Assembly: GCA_016284315.1 (NCBI GenBank)
Contig: JAEEOO010000034.1
Span: forward strand, 19,489 to 83,488
DNA from: Lachnospiraceae bacterium
Lineage (GTDB): Bacteria; Bacillota; Clostridia; Lachnospirales; Lachnospiraceae
Direction of reading: 5' to 3'
Length of the DNA: 64,000 nucleotides
Shown: piece after piece, positions 9,462 through 18,850 of the stretch
Position numbering within the stretch: position 1 is the first letter of the stretch
Layout: each line of letters begins with the position of its first letter
Notes under the pieces: model-generated
Told to the model about the DNA's origin: nothing
The model's input: only the letters and a program-made list of their open reading frames with translations
The model's database searches: none
Position numbers and translations under genes: made by a program

Positions 9462-10751
9462 TTATTCAAATCTAACTTTAATACTGTTTTCGTGTGCGGT
9501 AAGTCCTTCGCTTCTTGCAAACAACTCAACCTGTTTGTGTACCTTTTCAAGAGCTTCTCTTGAATAAGAGATAATGCTGGTCTTCTTTATAAAATCGTCC
9601 ACATTAACGGGAGAAAAGAACTTGGCGGTTCCATTGGTAGGTAAGATGTGGTTGGGACCTGCAAAATAATCCCCCAGAGGCTCTGATGAAAACTCACCAA
9701 GGAAAATTGCCCCCGCATTTCTGATCCTTGTCATAGTATCAAAAGGATTTGCTGTAAGGATCTCAAGGTGCTCCGATGCGATCTCGTTTACCGCATCTAT
9801 ACTATCCTTCATGTTATCAGCAAGAAGGATATATCCGTAGTTATCAAGGGATTTTCTGATTATATCGGCTCTTGATAATGTCTTAAGATAACCATCTATC
9901 TCTTCTTCTACTTCATTGGCAAGGCGCTCAGAAGTTGTAACAAGGATTGCGCTGGCAAGCTCATCATGTTCAGCCTGGCTTAAAAGATCTGCTGCTACAT
10001 AGTGTGCATTGGCAGTATCATCTGCAAGCACCATTACCTCGGAAGGCCCTGCTATCGAATCAATGCTAACATGTCCGTAAACAGCTTTTTTAGCAAGAGC
10101 AACAAATATATTACCGGGTCCGGTTATCTTGTCTACCTTGGGAACGCTTCCTGTTCCGAAAGCCATTGCTGCGATAGCCTGAGCTCCGCCTGCTTTGTAT
10201 ATACGGTCTACTCCGGCAATCTCGCATGCAACCAAAGTACCGGGATCGATCACTCCTGTCTTTCCGGGAGGAGTAGTTACGATGATATCGCGAACTCCCG
10301 CAACTTTCGCAGGAATGACATTCATGAGCACACTGCTTGGATATGCAGCTTTTCCACCGGGAACATAAACGCCTGCTCTGTCGATTGCAGTGATCTTCAT
10401 TCCAAGAAGCGAGCCGTCTTCTTTTGTATCAAACCAGGAATTTCTAAGCTGCTTAGCATGGAAGGATCTGATGTTTTCAGCTGCTTCCTTTATAACTTCG
10501 ATAAGCTCCTTGCCTACCTGCTTAAATGCTTCGTCAATCTCTTCTCTTGTAACAAGAATATTTTCGGAAGAAAGCTTATAACCGTCAAATTTCTCGGTAT
10601 ACTCGAATAAAGCCTTATCACCATTGGTTCTTACATTATTAATGATCTCATTAACCGTATTTTCATACTCTGTATACTGGCTCGGACTTCTCTTTAAAAG
10701 GGACTCAAGTAACTGCTTCTTTGTTTCATCTGTAAGTTTTATCTTTTTCAT
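9462..10751 (-). CDS. hisD: Histidinol dehydrogenase
   Basis: HisD oxidises L-histidinol to histidine in two NAD-dependent steps. Family motifs seen include GGKAAYPSSVLMN, KITGPGN, IAGPSEVMVLAD, LLSQAEHDE and the C-terminal YFAGPNHILPT, carrying zinc and substrate ligands. I place the start at the ATG beginning MKKIKLTDETKK, because GGGAG lies 11 bases before it. A start seven codons upstream (10772) is also open but has no ribosome site. The length of about 429 residues is normal. hisG ends 26 bases upstream. Confidence 0.95.
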   Translation of the reverse strand: MKKIKLTDETKKQLLESLLKRSPSQYTEYENTVNEIINNVRTNGDKALFEYTEKFDGYKLSSENILVTREEIDEAFKQVGKELIEVIKEAAENIRSFHAKQLRNSWFDTKEDGSLLGMKITAIDRAGVYVPGGKAAYPSSVLMNVIPAKVAGVRDIIVTTPPGKTGVIDPGTLVACEIAGVDRIYKAGGAQAIAAMAFGTGSVPKVDKITGPGNIFVALAKKAVYGHVSIDSIAGPSEVMVLADDTANAHYVAADLLSQAEHDELASAILVTTSERLANEVEEEIDGYLKTLSRADIIRKSLDNYGYILLADNMKDSIDAVNEIASEHLEILTANPFDTMTRIRNAGAIFLGEFSSEPLGDYFAGPNHILPTNGTAKFFSPVNVDDFIKKTSIISYSREALEKVHKQVELFARSEGLTAHENSIKVRFE

Positions 10752-10777
10752 TGCATTTATATCTCCCATCAAAAGCT

Positions 10778-11422
10778 TTATAATACGCTTCTTAGCCTTG
10801 TAACTATGTCACGGATACGCTCATTTTCCATCTGCATGCTCACGGGATTAACGATCATTCTTGCAGATAAAGGACATATCTCTTCGAGAACTGTAAGCCC
10901 ATTTTCACGCAGTGTTGAACCGGTCTCAACAATGTCTACGATAACATCGGTAAGATTAACGATGGGTCCAAGCTCCACACTTCCGTTAAGTTTAATGATA
11001 TCAACGGTCTGATGCTTCTTTTCAAAGAAATAATCACGGGCGATCCTTGGATATTTACTGGCAACACGGATGCGTTCATGGTGCTGCAAAAGTTCCGCCG
11101 CTGAAGCAGGACCGCATACGCACATTCTGCATTTTCCAAATCCAAGGTCCAGAACCTCATATACATTTCTGTTTTCTTCTAAGATGGTATCACTTCCAAC
11201 AACGCCGATATCGGCAGCGCCGTATTCTACGTATGTGGGAACATCGGGGCCTTTCGAAAGGAAGAATTTTAGCTTTAATTCTTCATTAACAAAGATCAGT
11301 TTTCTGGATTCTTTATCCTTCATCTCTTCACAGCTTATACCGATCTGTTCTAAAAGCTCCATGGTCTTGTTGGCAAGTCTGCCTTTGCCCAGAGCAAAAG
11401 TTAAATATCTGTCGGAATTCAT
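10778..11422 (-). CDS. hisG: ATP phosphoribosyltransferase, short form
   Basis: HisG joins ATP and PRPP in the first, feedback-controlled step of histidine synthesis. The protein is 214 residues, which is the short (HisG_S) type lacking the C-terminal regulatory domain, so it should need HisZ to work. Recognisable parts are ALGKGRLANKTMELL at the N-terminus, YGAADIGVVGSDTI and the PRPP-binding region VDIVETGSTLRENGL. The hisZ gene lies directly upstream, consistent with an octameric HisG-HisZ complex. Confidence 0.96.
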   Translation of the reverse strand: MNSDRYLTFALGKGRLANKTMELLEQIGISCEEMKDKESRKLIFVNEELKLKFFLSKGPDVPTYVEYGAADIGVVGSDTILEENRNVYEVLDLGFGKCRMCVCGPASAAELLQHHERIRVASKYPRIARDYFFEKKHQTVDIIKLNGSVELGPIVNLTDVIVDIVETGSTLRENGLTVLEEICPLSARMIVNPVSMQMENERIRDIVTRLRSVL

Positions 11423-11447
11423 AATTATTCTCCTGTAAAAACCCTTA

Positions 11448-12569
11448 TCAGGGCTTTGCGTTTAATACAACATTTTCGCCATTCTTACGAAGTTCAAAAG
11501 CCTTCGCGAGGGCTTTGCCGTATTCTTCAATATCATCGGGATTGTAGATGATATAAGTAACGTCTTTTTTGCCGGGAAGTTCAATCTTCTGAGAAAGCAG
11601 TGCTTCCATAATGTCATCTATCCTTAAACAGAAACCGATAGCCGCTGCATCTTTGCCAAAATGTCCGAGAAGATTGTCGTACCTGCCGCCTTTAACAATG
11701 GGCTTTCCGACACCATAGGTGTAAATCCTGAAGATCACACCGGTATAATAATTGTATTTGCTGAGTATTCCGAGATCAAAGGATACATATTCCGCTACAC
11801 CATATTTCTCTAATACTGCATAAAGATCTTCAAGCCTCTTTATAGCACTCAAGGATCTTTGATTCTCAAGATTATCCTTTGCTTTTGCAAGGGAATCCAG
11901 GTCTGTAAAGGGTTCAGCGATTCCAAGAAGCTTTTCCTTATAAGGAGAGCTGATATTTTTCTCCTCAATAAGATTCATGGCTGCAAAATGATTCTTTCCC
12001 GAGATCAGGCTTCTCAATTCATCCTCTGTCTCAGAATCAATTCCTGCTTCTTCACAAAGGCCCCTGAAATAATCAATGTGACCAATGGTTACCCTAAAAT
12101 CCTTAAGGCCTGTTTCGAGGAGAGAAAGGATTGCCAATGCTATTACTTCACCGTCTGCATAAACGGAAGGATCTCCGATAAGCTCTGCTCCAAGCTCAGT
12201 AGCCTCGCTAAGCTTTCCCTGAAGGGAATCCGTACGGGCAAAAACACTTCCGAGATAAGAACATCTCAAGGGTTCTGTTCTTTCCCTAAAGTATTTGGCA
12301 GCGCATCTTGCTATAGCGGGAGTAAAGTCGGGTCTTAATACGAGTGTGTTATTCTCCTTATCAAAGAACTTATAAAGATCACGGCTCGGAATAGTTCCAA
12401 CCTCTTTTGAAAACACATCAAAGAATTCAAAAGTCGGCGTCTGGAACCTGCTGTAACCAAAGGAATCGATCACTTTTCCCATCTTGTTTTCAAGAAAGGA
12501 TTTATCCTCATATTCTTTTCCGTAGATATCTCTTACGCCTTCCGGTGTATGCAGTAAAGTATTAGACAT
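11448..12569 (-). CDS. hisZ: ATP phosphoribosyltransferase regulatory subunit
   Basis: HisZ is a class II histidyl-tRNA synthetase paralogue that activates short HisG and carries histidine feedback. This 373-residue protein has the synthetase-like motifs (TPEGVRDIYGKEYED, LRPDFTPAIARCAAKYF, YYTGVIFRIYTYG) but lacks the anticodon-binding domain of HisS. It is encoded next to short hisG, which settles the choice between HisZ and HisS. It is the first gene of the his operon; an AAGGAG site precedes the ATG. Confidence 0.93.
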   Translation of the reverse strand: MSNTLLHTPEGVRDIYGKEYEDKSFLENKMGKVIDSFGYSRFQTPTFEFFDVFSKEVGTIPSRDLYKFFDKENNTLVLRPDFTPAIARCAAKYFRERTEPLRCSYLGSVFARTDSLQGKLSEATELGAELIGDPSVYADGEVIALAILSLLETGLKDFRVTIGHIDYFRGLCEEAGIDSETEDELRSLISGKNHFAAMNLIEEKNISSPYKEKLLGIAEPFTDLDSLAKAKDNLENQRSLSAIKRLEDLYAVLEKYGVAEYVSFDLGILSKYNYYTGVIFRIYTYGVGKPIVKGGRYDNLLGHFGKDAAAIGFCLRIDDIMEALLSQKIELPGKKDVTYIIYNPDDIEEYGKALAKAFELRKNGENVVLNAKP

Positions 12570-12638
12570 TAGCAGCTCCTTAATTAAACCACTTTAATAT
12601 GGTAGCGTGATACAATGATAAATAACTAAATTATTGAT

Positions 12639-12667
12639 AGTATATCTGTAATGACTGAAGCTGTCAA
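12639..12667 (-). promoter_or_regulatory. Promoter of the his operon
   Basis: TTGACA (12662-12667, perfect) and TATACT (12639-12644) with a 17-base spacer on the minus strand give a near-consensus sigma-A promoter. The predicted leader before hisZ is about 60 bases; it holds no T-box and no histidine-rich leader peptide that I can see. The -35 box starts just 9 bases after the stop of the arabinofuranosidase gene. Confidence 0.8.
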
Positions 12668-12675
12668 GGGTTTAT

Positions 12676-14277
12676 TTAAACCTTAAATCTAAGCACATTC
12701 CATGAACGCTTATTCAATTTTGCAGTAAGAATTCCGTTTTCAAACTTGCTGTTCTTATTGACCTTGGGAAGGATGGCCTTAGGATTCTCAAAGGTATTGG
12801 CTGCGTTATCATCCTTAGTAAAAAGTTCGCTATGCTCAATAAGTGTTGCTCCTTCAAAGCCTCTAAGGTCGATGGAAAGGTCCTGATCTGCCTTAAGGTC
12901 TGCATTGATAACAAATACGGAAACCTCTCCCACTTCTTCGTTATAAGCAGCAGCCGCCTGTATGGTTGCCACATCACTGAATCCGTCATAGCGGTTCATA
13001 TCATCGATAGCATATGCGGGAACATCATAAGTAGAACATTTAACCTCACAGTTTAGAGATGTACCTTTTGCATATTTCATAAGCTGAGTATAAGGATAAT
13101 ATGCAGATCCCTTCCATATGTGATCCCTGTCTGTCCTGCAGAGCTGTCCAAGGCCGCCTGTTGAGCATCCAATCTTAATTCGATCCGCATGTCTAAGCAT
13201 AACAAGCATTGTACTTGCCATAGCCAGAGTCTGAAGCATTTCACCGTCTGTCGGAGGATTGCGAAGAGTTGACCAATCATTGGGATCGTGCTTTACATAT
13301 TTCCTGTCGGGATTAAACATTCCGAACATATCAAGGGTCTGAACTCCGGCAAGACCAACGTGTGCGGTTCCTCTCGGCCTGAACATGCTTCCGTATTCAT
13401 CAAGAGCAAGAAGCATCTTCTTATTTGTACGAAGTTTAGTTTGCATATAATCGCAAAGAGCGATCTCAGTATTTATATAGTTTTCAAATGCCTGATAGCC
13501 TGCAAGAAGTGACTCCGGAAGATCGGGAGCTGCGGGATGATAATCATGAAGCGAAATATAATCAACCGCATCATAGCACTCTTCCAATACCTTCATGTCC
13601 CAATCGGGATAATGATTTAAGAAAGGTGAGCATGAAACGCAGGCTATGGTCTCAATGGTAGGATCAGTCCATTTCATGGCCTTGCTGGCTTCTCTTGCAA
13701 GGTATCCGTACCCTGAAGGATTCTTTTCATAAGAAGCGATCTGCCAGGGACCATCCATCTCGTTGCCAAGACACCAGGTCTTTACGCCATATGGCTTCTT
13801 ATGACCATTCTTTATACGAAGGTCTGACCAATATGTACCTTCGTTAAAATTGGTATATTCAACGCAGTCTACAGCGTCCTGAATAGTGCCTGTGCCGAGA
13901 TTAACCGTATAGATAGGTTCTACACCGGCTCTTTCAGCCCAGATCAAATATTCATCATGTCCCACTTCATTTGAAATATACTGGAACCAAGACATGTCCA
14001 GATGGACCTTACGATCTTTCTTAGGTCCTATTGAATCTTTCCACTGCCATCCTGATACAAAATTTCCTCCGGGCATACGTACGCATGAAAGGCCTGTTTC
14101 TTTTATAGCTTCATAAAAGTCCTTTCTAAGACCTAATTCATCAGCTGTGGCATGCTTTGGATTGTACATGGTGCCGTTTACCATTGAACCTATAGGCTCA
14201 AGGAATGCACCAAATAATCTCGGGCTTATTTCCCCGATCTTAAAGTCCGGATGTACTGTGATCTTTGCTTTTTTCAT
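12676..14277 (-). CDS. GH51 alpha-L-arabinofuranosidase
   Basis: This glycoside hydrolase family 51 enzyme should release terminal arabinose from arabinan or arabinoxylan fragments. The acid/base glutamate lies in WCLGNEMDGPW; the likely nucleophile lies in LALDEYGSMF, a variant of the more usual DEWNVWY. There is no signal peptide, so it probably works in the cytoplasm on imported oligosaccharides. I chose the ATG starting MKKAKITVHPDFK, with AGGGGGG 8 bases upstream; a start 13 codons earlier (14316) would overlap recU and has no ribosome site. The length is about 533 residues. It follows recU by 22 bases. Confidence 0.9.
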   Translation of the reverse strand: MKKAKITVHPDFKIGEISPRLFGAFLEPIGSMVNGTMYNPKHATADELGLRKDFYEAIKETGLSCVRMPGGNFVSGWQWKDSIGPKKDRKVHLDMSWFQYISNEVGHDEYLIWAERAGVEPIYTVNLGTGTIQDAVDCVEYTNFNEGTYWSDLRIKNGHKKPYGVKTWCLGNEMDGPWQIASYEKNPSGYGYLAREASKAMKWTDPTIETIACVSCSPFLNHYPDWDMKVLEECYDAVDYISLHDYHPAAPDLPESLLAGYQAFENYINTEIALCDYMQTKLRTNKKMLLALDEYGSMFRPRGTAHVGLAGVQTLDMFGMFNPDRKYVKHDPNDWSTLRNPPTDGEMLQTLAMASTMLVMLRHADRIKIGCSTGGLGQLCRTDRDHIWKGSAYYPYTQLMKYAKGTSLNCEVKCSTYDVPAYAIDDMNRYDGFSDVATIQAAAAYNEEVGEVSVFVINADLKADQDLSIDLRGFEGATLIEHSELFTKDDNAANTFENPKAILPKVNKNSKFENGILTAKLNKRSWNVLRFKV

Positions 14278-14299
14278 TTGAAAATCCCCCCTAAATATG

Positions 14300-14836
14300 T
14301 TATTCCGGTCTGTCATTTAAATCCTGCTGTAGCTTATCAAGATACGGAACAAGCACGTCACTATCTCTTGGTATTATATAATCAGGATTTAATTCATCAT
14401 GTCTGAAACTCTTTCTTCCGCCTTCCTTTGCCCTGTCCCAAAAGAACCTGAGCATCTCGAGAGGCAAATAATAAAGTTCGTCCCTTCCGGTATAGTAGAT
14501 CAAAAAGAACGCTATACCGCCCTGCTTTTCAAAATCAATCATGAACTGTACCTGATGTTCATGAATATTCTGAAGCTGAAAAGTATCTGTAGCGCACTCT
14601 TTTGCATCAAAACATACCGGAATCCCCTGTACCGCTCCTATATAATCCACCGTACTCTTTTGGTCAAAATAAGCAAGTGTTATATGACGGGTTTCCTTGT
14701 CGATGGTTATAGGAGTAATGGGAGTAGGTATCTTTTGGATAAGAGCAAGTCCGCTTTCCAGATATCTTTCATTTGTTTTGTTTATCATGTCTTCCAGCAT
14801 CGAGCCTCGAAGACCGCGCGATTTCCATGTGGACAT
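14300..14836 (-). CDS. recU: Holliday junction resolvase
   Basis: RecU cleaves Holliday junctions in Firmicutes, working with RuvAB. The 178-residue protein begins with the typical RGLRGSMLEDMINKTN region and has the nuclease core VDYIGAVQGIPVCFDAKE followed by HEHQVQFM. The catalytic acidic residues (D in VDYIG, D and E in DAKE) are in place. A GAGGAT site lies before the ATG. In many Firmicutes recU neighbours a penicillin-binding protein; here it sits between an oxidoreductase and an arabinofuranosidase. Confidence 0.9.
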   Translation of the reverse strand: MSTWKSRGLRGSMLEDMINKTNERYLESGLALIQKIPTPITPITIDKETRHITLAYFDQKSTVDYIGAVQGIPVCFDAKECATDTFQLQNIHEHQVQFMIDFEKQGGIAFFLIYYTGRDELYYLPLEMLRFFWDRAKEGGRKSFRHDELNPDYIIPRDSDVLVPYLDKLQQDLNDRPE

Positions 14837-14850
14837 TTATTATCCTCATA

Positions 14851-16518
14851 TTAACGTTTAAGAATTATGGTTTTATCCTTAATAACACCGGCGGCATTAT
14901 TGATACCGGTCTTAACCATGTCTATTTTGTCTTTTAAGGCCTGTTTCTTATCTTCTTCAGCTATTATCAGGTTCACAGCATCCTTGCCTGTCTGAGCGGC
15001 TGTAGGAAGTCCTCCCGGATACTTAAGCCAATGTCCGGCCAGAAATACATTTTCTATGCCTTTTATCTCCTGGGACAAAAATGCATTTACGCTTAAAGCC
15101 GTAGTTATGAATCTCATAAAAGATCCGTGAGTATCATTACATCTTTTAAGATAAGAATACGGTGTCCATATATCAAGCACCTTTATACGGCCTTCATACT
15201 GCGGATATTTCATCAATATGGCATTAAGGATAGCCTCAGCAATGTTTTGCTTTACGTGTTCGTACTCTGATTTGTCTTTTTCATAAAGACGTTTCCAGTA
15301 TCTGCAGTCCTTCTCATATTGATCAAGAGAAACCTGTATTACAGTCTTACCTTTGGGCGCAATATAATCACCGTATTTTCGGTAATTCTTAACACCTATC
15401 CGATTATATCTTTGATATGCCACTTCAAAAGTGCTGCATGGGAAGGTAAGAGAATCCGGTATCTCCTCAAATTCACCATCTACGCTGAAAGCTACCTGAA
15501 ATGCACTATAAAAAGTATATTTCAGCCTGTCCTTATAGATTTCCTTTAAAGACAGCGGAGCAAACCTTTTATCTATAAGATTTTTGAAAGTATAATTAAC
15601 ATCGCAGGCAACTATTGCATAATCGCAAGGAATTATATCTCCATTTTCAAGGACCACTCCGCTTGCTTTGTGTGGAATGATATCCTGAATATCCGGAATC
15701 ACCATTTTCTTAAGCTTGATCTTTTTTACAGGAGTATTTAAAACCAGCTTTCCTCCCAGAGCATTGTAATTATTTACAAGTGTCTCCGCCATTTTTATGG
15801 ATCCGCCTTCGATAATATCACCATTTCCTGCAATATAAAAACTGTAGGCCAGTATAAGCCAATAGGATTCATATTCCTTAGGGCAGAAATCAAGGATCAG
15901 CTGCCTTATAAGCGGACTCTTAAAACGCTTAACCCAGTCCTCATTTCTTAGCCCCATATACTGCATGGATCTTTTAATGAATTCCTTGGGAGATATAACT
16001 TTTCTGACCTGATCAAGGCCTTCGATTATTTCTTTAGGATTTGTCTTTGGAAAGCTGACAGCATCGTTTGCAATAATAGCAAAATCTATAAAAGAATTGA
16101 TCTCATCGGCATCCTTCGGCGCAAGGGCCAGCATCTCAGCTCTTGTTTTTTCGGGATCAGGCCAAAGATGAACTACTTCACCATAATATTCCGAAGCCCA
16201 GAAATAATCTCTCTTGATTATCTTTGTATCCTTGTTAAGAACACCAAGTTCCTTCCAAAGATCATTGGTAGAAGTTCCCTCCTGAGTACCGGTTAACCAA
16301 TGGATGCAATTATCTATAGCATAACCGTTTCTGTACCAGCCGCTGCAGCTTCCGCCGCCGATACCGGTCTTTTCATAGATCACAGTATCAAACCCTGCTT
16401 TTCTTGCAAAAATACCTGCACTGAGGCCGGCAACGCCTCCACCAATGATAACAACTTTTTTATCTTTGTATTTATTTATGCTGTTTTCCTGAAGTGTTTG
16501 ACTTTCCTGAGTTTCCAT
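14851..16518 (-). CDS. FAD-dependent phytoene desaturase-like oxidoreductase
   Basis: A 555-residue flavoprotein of the phytoene desaturase / retinol saturase-like group. It has the Rossmann FAD motif VVIIGGGVAGLSAGIFARKAG after about 20 leader residues, and a C-terminal FAD motif in ENVFLAGHWLKYPGGLPTAAQTGKDA. No carotenoid genes are nearby, so the substrate is open. The start overlaps the upstream pseudouridine synthase by 47 bases; no later ATG precedes the FAD motif, so the overlap appears real. Only a weak GGA ribosome site is visible. Confidence 0.82.
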   Translation of the reverse strand: METQESQTLQENSINKYKDKKVVIIGGGVAGLSAGIFARKAGFDTVIYEKTGIGGGSCSGWYRNGYAIDNCIHWLTGTQEGTSTNDLWKELGVLNKDTKIIKRDYFWASEYYGEVVHLWPDPEKTRAEMLALAPKDADEINSFIDFAIIANDAVSFPKTNPKEIIEGLDQVRKVISPKEFIKRSMQYMGLRNEDWVKRFKSPLIRQLILDFCPKEYESYWLILAYSFYIAGNGDIIEGGSIKMAETLVNNYNALGGKLVLNTPVKKIKLKKMVIPDIQDIIPHKASGVVLENGDIIPCDYAIVACDVNYTFKNLIDKRFAPLSLKEIYKDRLKYTFYSAFQVAFSVDGEFEEIPDSLTFPCSTFEVAYQRYNRIGVKNYRKYGDYIAPKGKTVIQVSLDQYEKDCRYWKRLYEKDKSEYEHVKQNIAEAILNAILMKYPQYEGRIKVLDIWTPYSYLKRCNDTHGSFMRFITTALSVNAFLSQEIKGIENVFLAGHWLKYPGGLPTAAQTGKDAVNLIIAEEDKKQALKDKIDMVKTGINNAAGVIKDKTIILKR

Positions 16519-17524
16519 TTTCCAATTTGTTTAACCTGTCATTAAGTAATTTAGAATAAGGAATAACAATCTCTTTACCGGCCAGTCTTTCAAAGCCGTT
16601 ACTTAAATATTCTATATCGGGAAATACAAGTCTGTAGGCCTGAAGTATCTGATATTTTAGGCCTTTATCTTCGGCTCCGTACTTCTTATCGCCAAAGATC
16701 GGATGACCTAAAGCAGCAAGTTGAGCCCTAATCTGATGGGGCTTTCCGGTGTGAAGATTAACCTCTAAAAGCGTGGCATTTTCATAAACTTTTAAAGGCT
16801 TAAAATCAGTTTCTATGTTTGCCTCAAGATCATCTTTTGAAAGATTTTTAATAAAGGATTTATTTTGTTTACTGTCTTTTTGTAGAATTCCTCGTGCTTT
16901 AAAGGGTTTATCCATTTTTCCGTGAGCTAAAGTAACGTAATACTTTTCGATATGACCGGTACGGATTATCTCAGACATCGTCTGAAGTCCCGATAAGCTT
17001 TTACCGCAAATTAGAAGCCCACTGGTATTACGATCAAGCCTGTTACAAATAGAGGGCTTAAAAGTCTTTAAATTCTCTTTTGTAAGGCTTCCTGTTTCCA
17101 GTAAATGATCGATAAGCCATTCATTTACACTGTAATCAGTATTAACAGCTTTCTGTGATAACATTCCTGCCGGTTTATCAACGATAACGATATCATCGTC
17201 TTCATAAACAATAACCGGATTAAGCTTATTTAATTCGGTTTTCTTGCCTGAAGAAACATTAGGGGACGAATTCTCATTTGACCCTGCAGCCCCCGCAAGA
17301 CCTGAACCTGATAATTTCACAAAGGTTTCATCCGAAAAGAAACTTTCAATAGTATCACCGATGGATATGATCTCGGATCCTTCAGATTTCTTTCCGTTTA
17401 GGGTTATATTCTTTTTTCTTAGCATTTTATAAATGAGACTTTTGGGGGCTTCCGGTAAATACTTTACAAGAAACTTATCCAGCCTTTGGTTAGCCTCATT
17501 CTTTCCTACCGTGAATTTCTGCAT
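16472..17524 (-). CDS. RluA-family 23S rRNA pseudouridine synthase
   Basis: The protein of 350 residues has an N-terminal S4-like RNA-binding domain (about 12-70), a low-complexity Gly/Ser/Asn linker (about 72-95) and an RluA-type catalytic domain. The catalytic aspartate is in CNRLDRNTSGLLICGKS, and the family motif LHTGKPHQIRAQLAALGHPIFGD (partly quoted) follows. It probably modifies 23S rRNA uridines in the manner of RluC or RluD; which site cannot be told. The downstream oxidoreductase overlaps its 3' end, which encodes a Ser/Gly/Lys-rich tail. Confidence 0.9.
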   Translation of the reverse strand: MQKFTVGKNEANQRLDKFLVKYLPEAPKSLIYKMLRKKNITLNGKKSEGSEIISIGDTIESFFSDETFVKLSGSGLAGAAGSNENSSPNVSSGKKTELNKLNPVIVYEDDDIVIVDKPAGMLSQKAVNTDYSVNEWLIDHLLETGSLTKENLKTFKPSICNRLDRNTSGLLICGKSLSGLQTMSEIIRTGHIEKYYVTLAHGKMDKPFKARGILQKDSKQNKSFIKNLSKDDLEANIETDFKPLKVYENATLLEVNLHTGKPHQIRAQLAALGHPIFGDKKYGAEDKGLKYQILQAYRLVFPDIEYLSNGFERLAGKEIVIPYSKLLNDRLNKLENGNSGKSNTSGKQHK

Positions 17525-17536
17525 TAATATAAACCT

Positions 17537-18109
17537 TTATAAAGAAATGCTGTGAAGTACTTGGATAATTCCTGCTTCATTTCCAACGGTGCTTGTCTGC
17601 TTAATACTTTCCAAGCGTTCCAGATACTTTTTCTTATCTGTAAAAACCTTAATTGTAAGATCTTTATAATTTTCAGCCTTAAGGTATTTGCTGATATGAT
17701 CAGAAAAGGCGGCTTCCGGGAAATCGGACTTAAAAGCGTATGCGATGATACATCCGCCATGGACAGCAAGATGCTCGACGCGAAAGTTTTTATCGTATGA
17801 AGTAAAGACATTATCAAAGCTACATACAAGTCCATCTGATGCTTTTTCAAATTCATCGGACAAAGCCTTATCATATGTCCTGTATCTTATGAACATGATC
17901 ATATTCACTGCGCTTTTTGCTGCAGGTAAACATCCTAAAACCGCTACAACAGTTAAGAGATTCTTATTGGTATGAGTAGTAAAATATCCAATAAGATAAA
18001 CAGCTGCAGAAAGTGCAAAGAAAAGAACTGTTCTTAAGATCTCGTATACCCTTTGGTTATTGAGATAATTCTTCTCTCCTTTATATTTTTCACTGCTGAA
18101 TAATCGCAT
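17537..18109 (-). CDS. Two-helix membrane protein of unknown function
   Basis: This protein of about 190 residues has two hydrophobic segments (LRTVLFFALSAAVYLIGYF and LLTVVAVLGCLPAAKSAVNM) and a soluble C-terminal domain. I do not recognise it. The open frame runs up to 18256, but that part lies inside the upstream pseudouridine synthase; starts at 18109 (MRLFSSEKYKG) or 18118 give a short overlap instead. No strong ribosome site marks either, so coupling to the upstream gene is likely. A competing frame at 17524-17874 lacks these features. Confidence 0.6.
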   Translation of the reverse strand: MRLFSSEKYKGEKNYLNNQRVYEILRTVLFFALSAAVYLIGYFTTHTNKNLLTVVAVLGCLPAAKSAVNMIMFIRYRTYDKALSDEFEKASDGLVCSFDNVFTSYDKNFRVEHLAVHGGCIIAYAFKSDFPEAAFSDHISKYLKAENYKDLTIKVFTDKKKYLERLESIKQTSTVGNEAGIIQVLHSISL

Positions 18110-18788
18110 TAATTTCATCTTCTGTAAGTTCTCTCCAATCGCCGTAATCCATATCATCAGGAAGTTTAAGTCCTCCAAAGCTGATCCTTTCAAGAGAAAC
18201 AACTTCGTTATTAACCGCTTCAAGCATGCGCTTGACCTGATGGTAGCGGCCTTCATGTATCGTTAAATGAAGAAATCCGTCTTCATCTACAAAAGCTTTA
18301 GCCGGAAGGGTAATATCATCATCACCGATGTCTACTCCTTCTTCAAGCTTTTTTAAATCTTCACCTGTAAGCTTATCCCTTGTACCAACAAGATATGTTT
18401 TATCTACATGATACTTAGGACTTAAAAGCCTATGGGACAGTTCTCCGTCGTTACAGATAAGCAAAAGCCCTGTAGTATCTTTATCGAGCCTTCCTACAGG
18501 GAAAAGGTCCTTTGCAGGAAGAGGATTAATAAGATCCATAACTGTTTTTGCTTTCTTATCCTGAGTGGCAGTAACTACATCTCCGGGTTTATTTAATAGG
18601 ATATAAATAAACTTTCTGTAGTTAACCTTAGTACCCTTAAAGCAGATGTCGTCTTCTGTTTCATTAACGGCAATATCACTCTTCTTTACAACCGTTCCGT
18701 TAACCGTAACAAAGCCTTTTTTTACAAGGTCTTTTATCTGGGATCTGGTTCCAATATTACATTCACTTAAAAATTTATCTAATCGCAT
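18090..18788 (-). CDS. RsuA/RluB-family rRNA pseudouridine synthase
   Basis: 232-residue enzyme with an N-terminal S4 RNA-binding domain (MRLDKFLSECNIGTRSQIK) and the RsuA-type catalytic core. The catalytic aspartate is in VGRLDKDTTGLLLICNDG. It is expected to convert a specific rRNA uridine to pseudouridine; RsuA (16S) and RluB/E/F (23S) cannot be told apart by eye. It is the first gene after a terminator hairpin, so it starts the unit that includes the membrane protein and the RluA-type synthase. Confidence 0.9.
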   Translation of the reverse strand: MRLDKFLSECNIGTRSQIKDLVKKGFVTVNGTVVKKSDIAVNETEDDICFKGTKVNYRKFIYILLNKPGDVVTATQDKKAKTVMDLINPLPAKDLFPVGRLDKDTTGLLLICNDGELSHRLLSPKYHVDKTYLVGTRDKLTGEDLKKLEEGVDIGDDDITLPAKAFVDEDGFLHLTIHEGRYHQVKRMLEAVNNEVVSLERISFGGLKLPDDMDYGDWRELTEDEINAIIQQ

Positions 18789-18800
18789 TTACCTATAATC

Positions 18801-18835
18801 AAAAATCACCGGCCCCACAGAATGTGAAACCGGTG
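18801..18835 (-). terminator. Terminator after the coaD operon
   Basis: On the minus strand a stem CACCGG / CCGGTG encloses a second short stem CACA / TGTG and is followed by ATTTTT. It lies 16 bases past the stop of the coiled-coil gene and separates that operon from the pseudouridine synthase unit. Confidence 0.7.
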
Positions 18836-18850
18836 TAATAAACTATAAAT

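Noticed and set aside
10002..10610. Long plus-strand open frame
   Set aside because: It is the antisense shadow of hisD and has Cys/Ser-rich composition typical of such shadows.
17524..17874. Open frame of 116 codons on the minus strand
   Set aside because: It overlaps the membrane protein at 17537-18109 in another frame and has no domain or ribosome site; the other frame has clear membrane helices.
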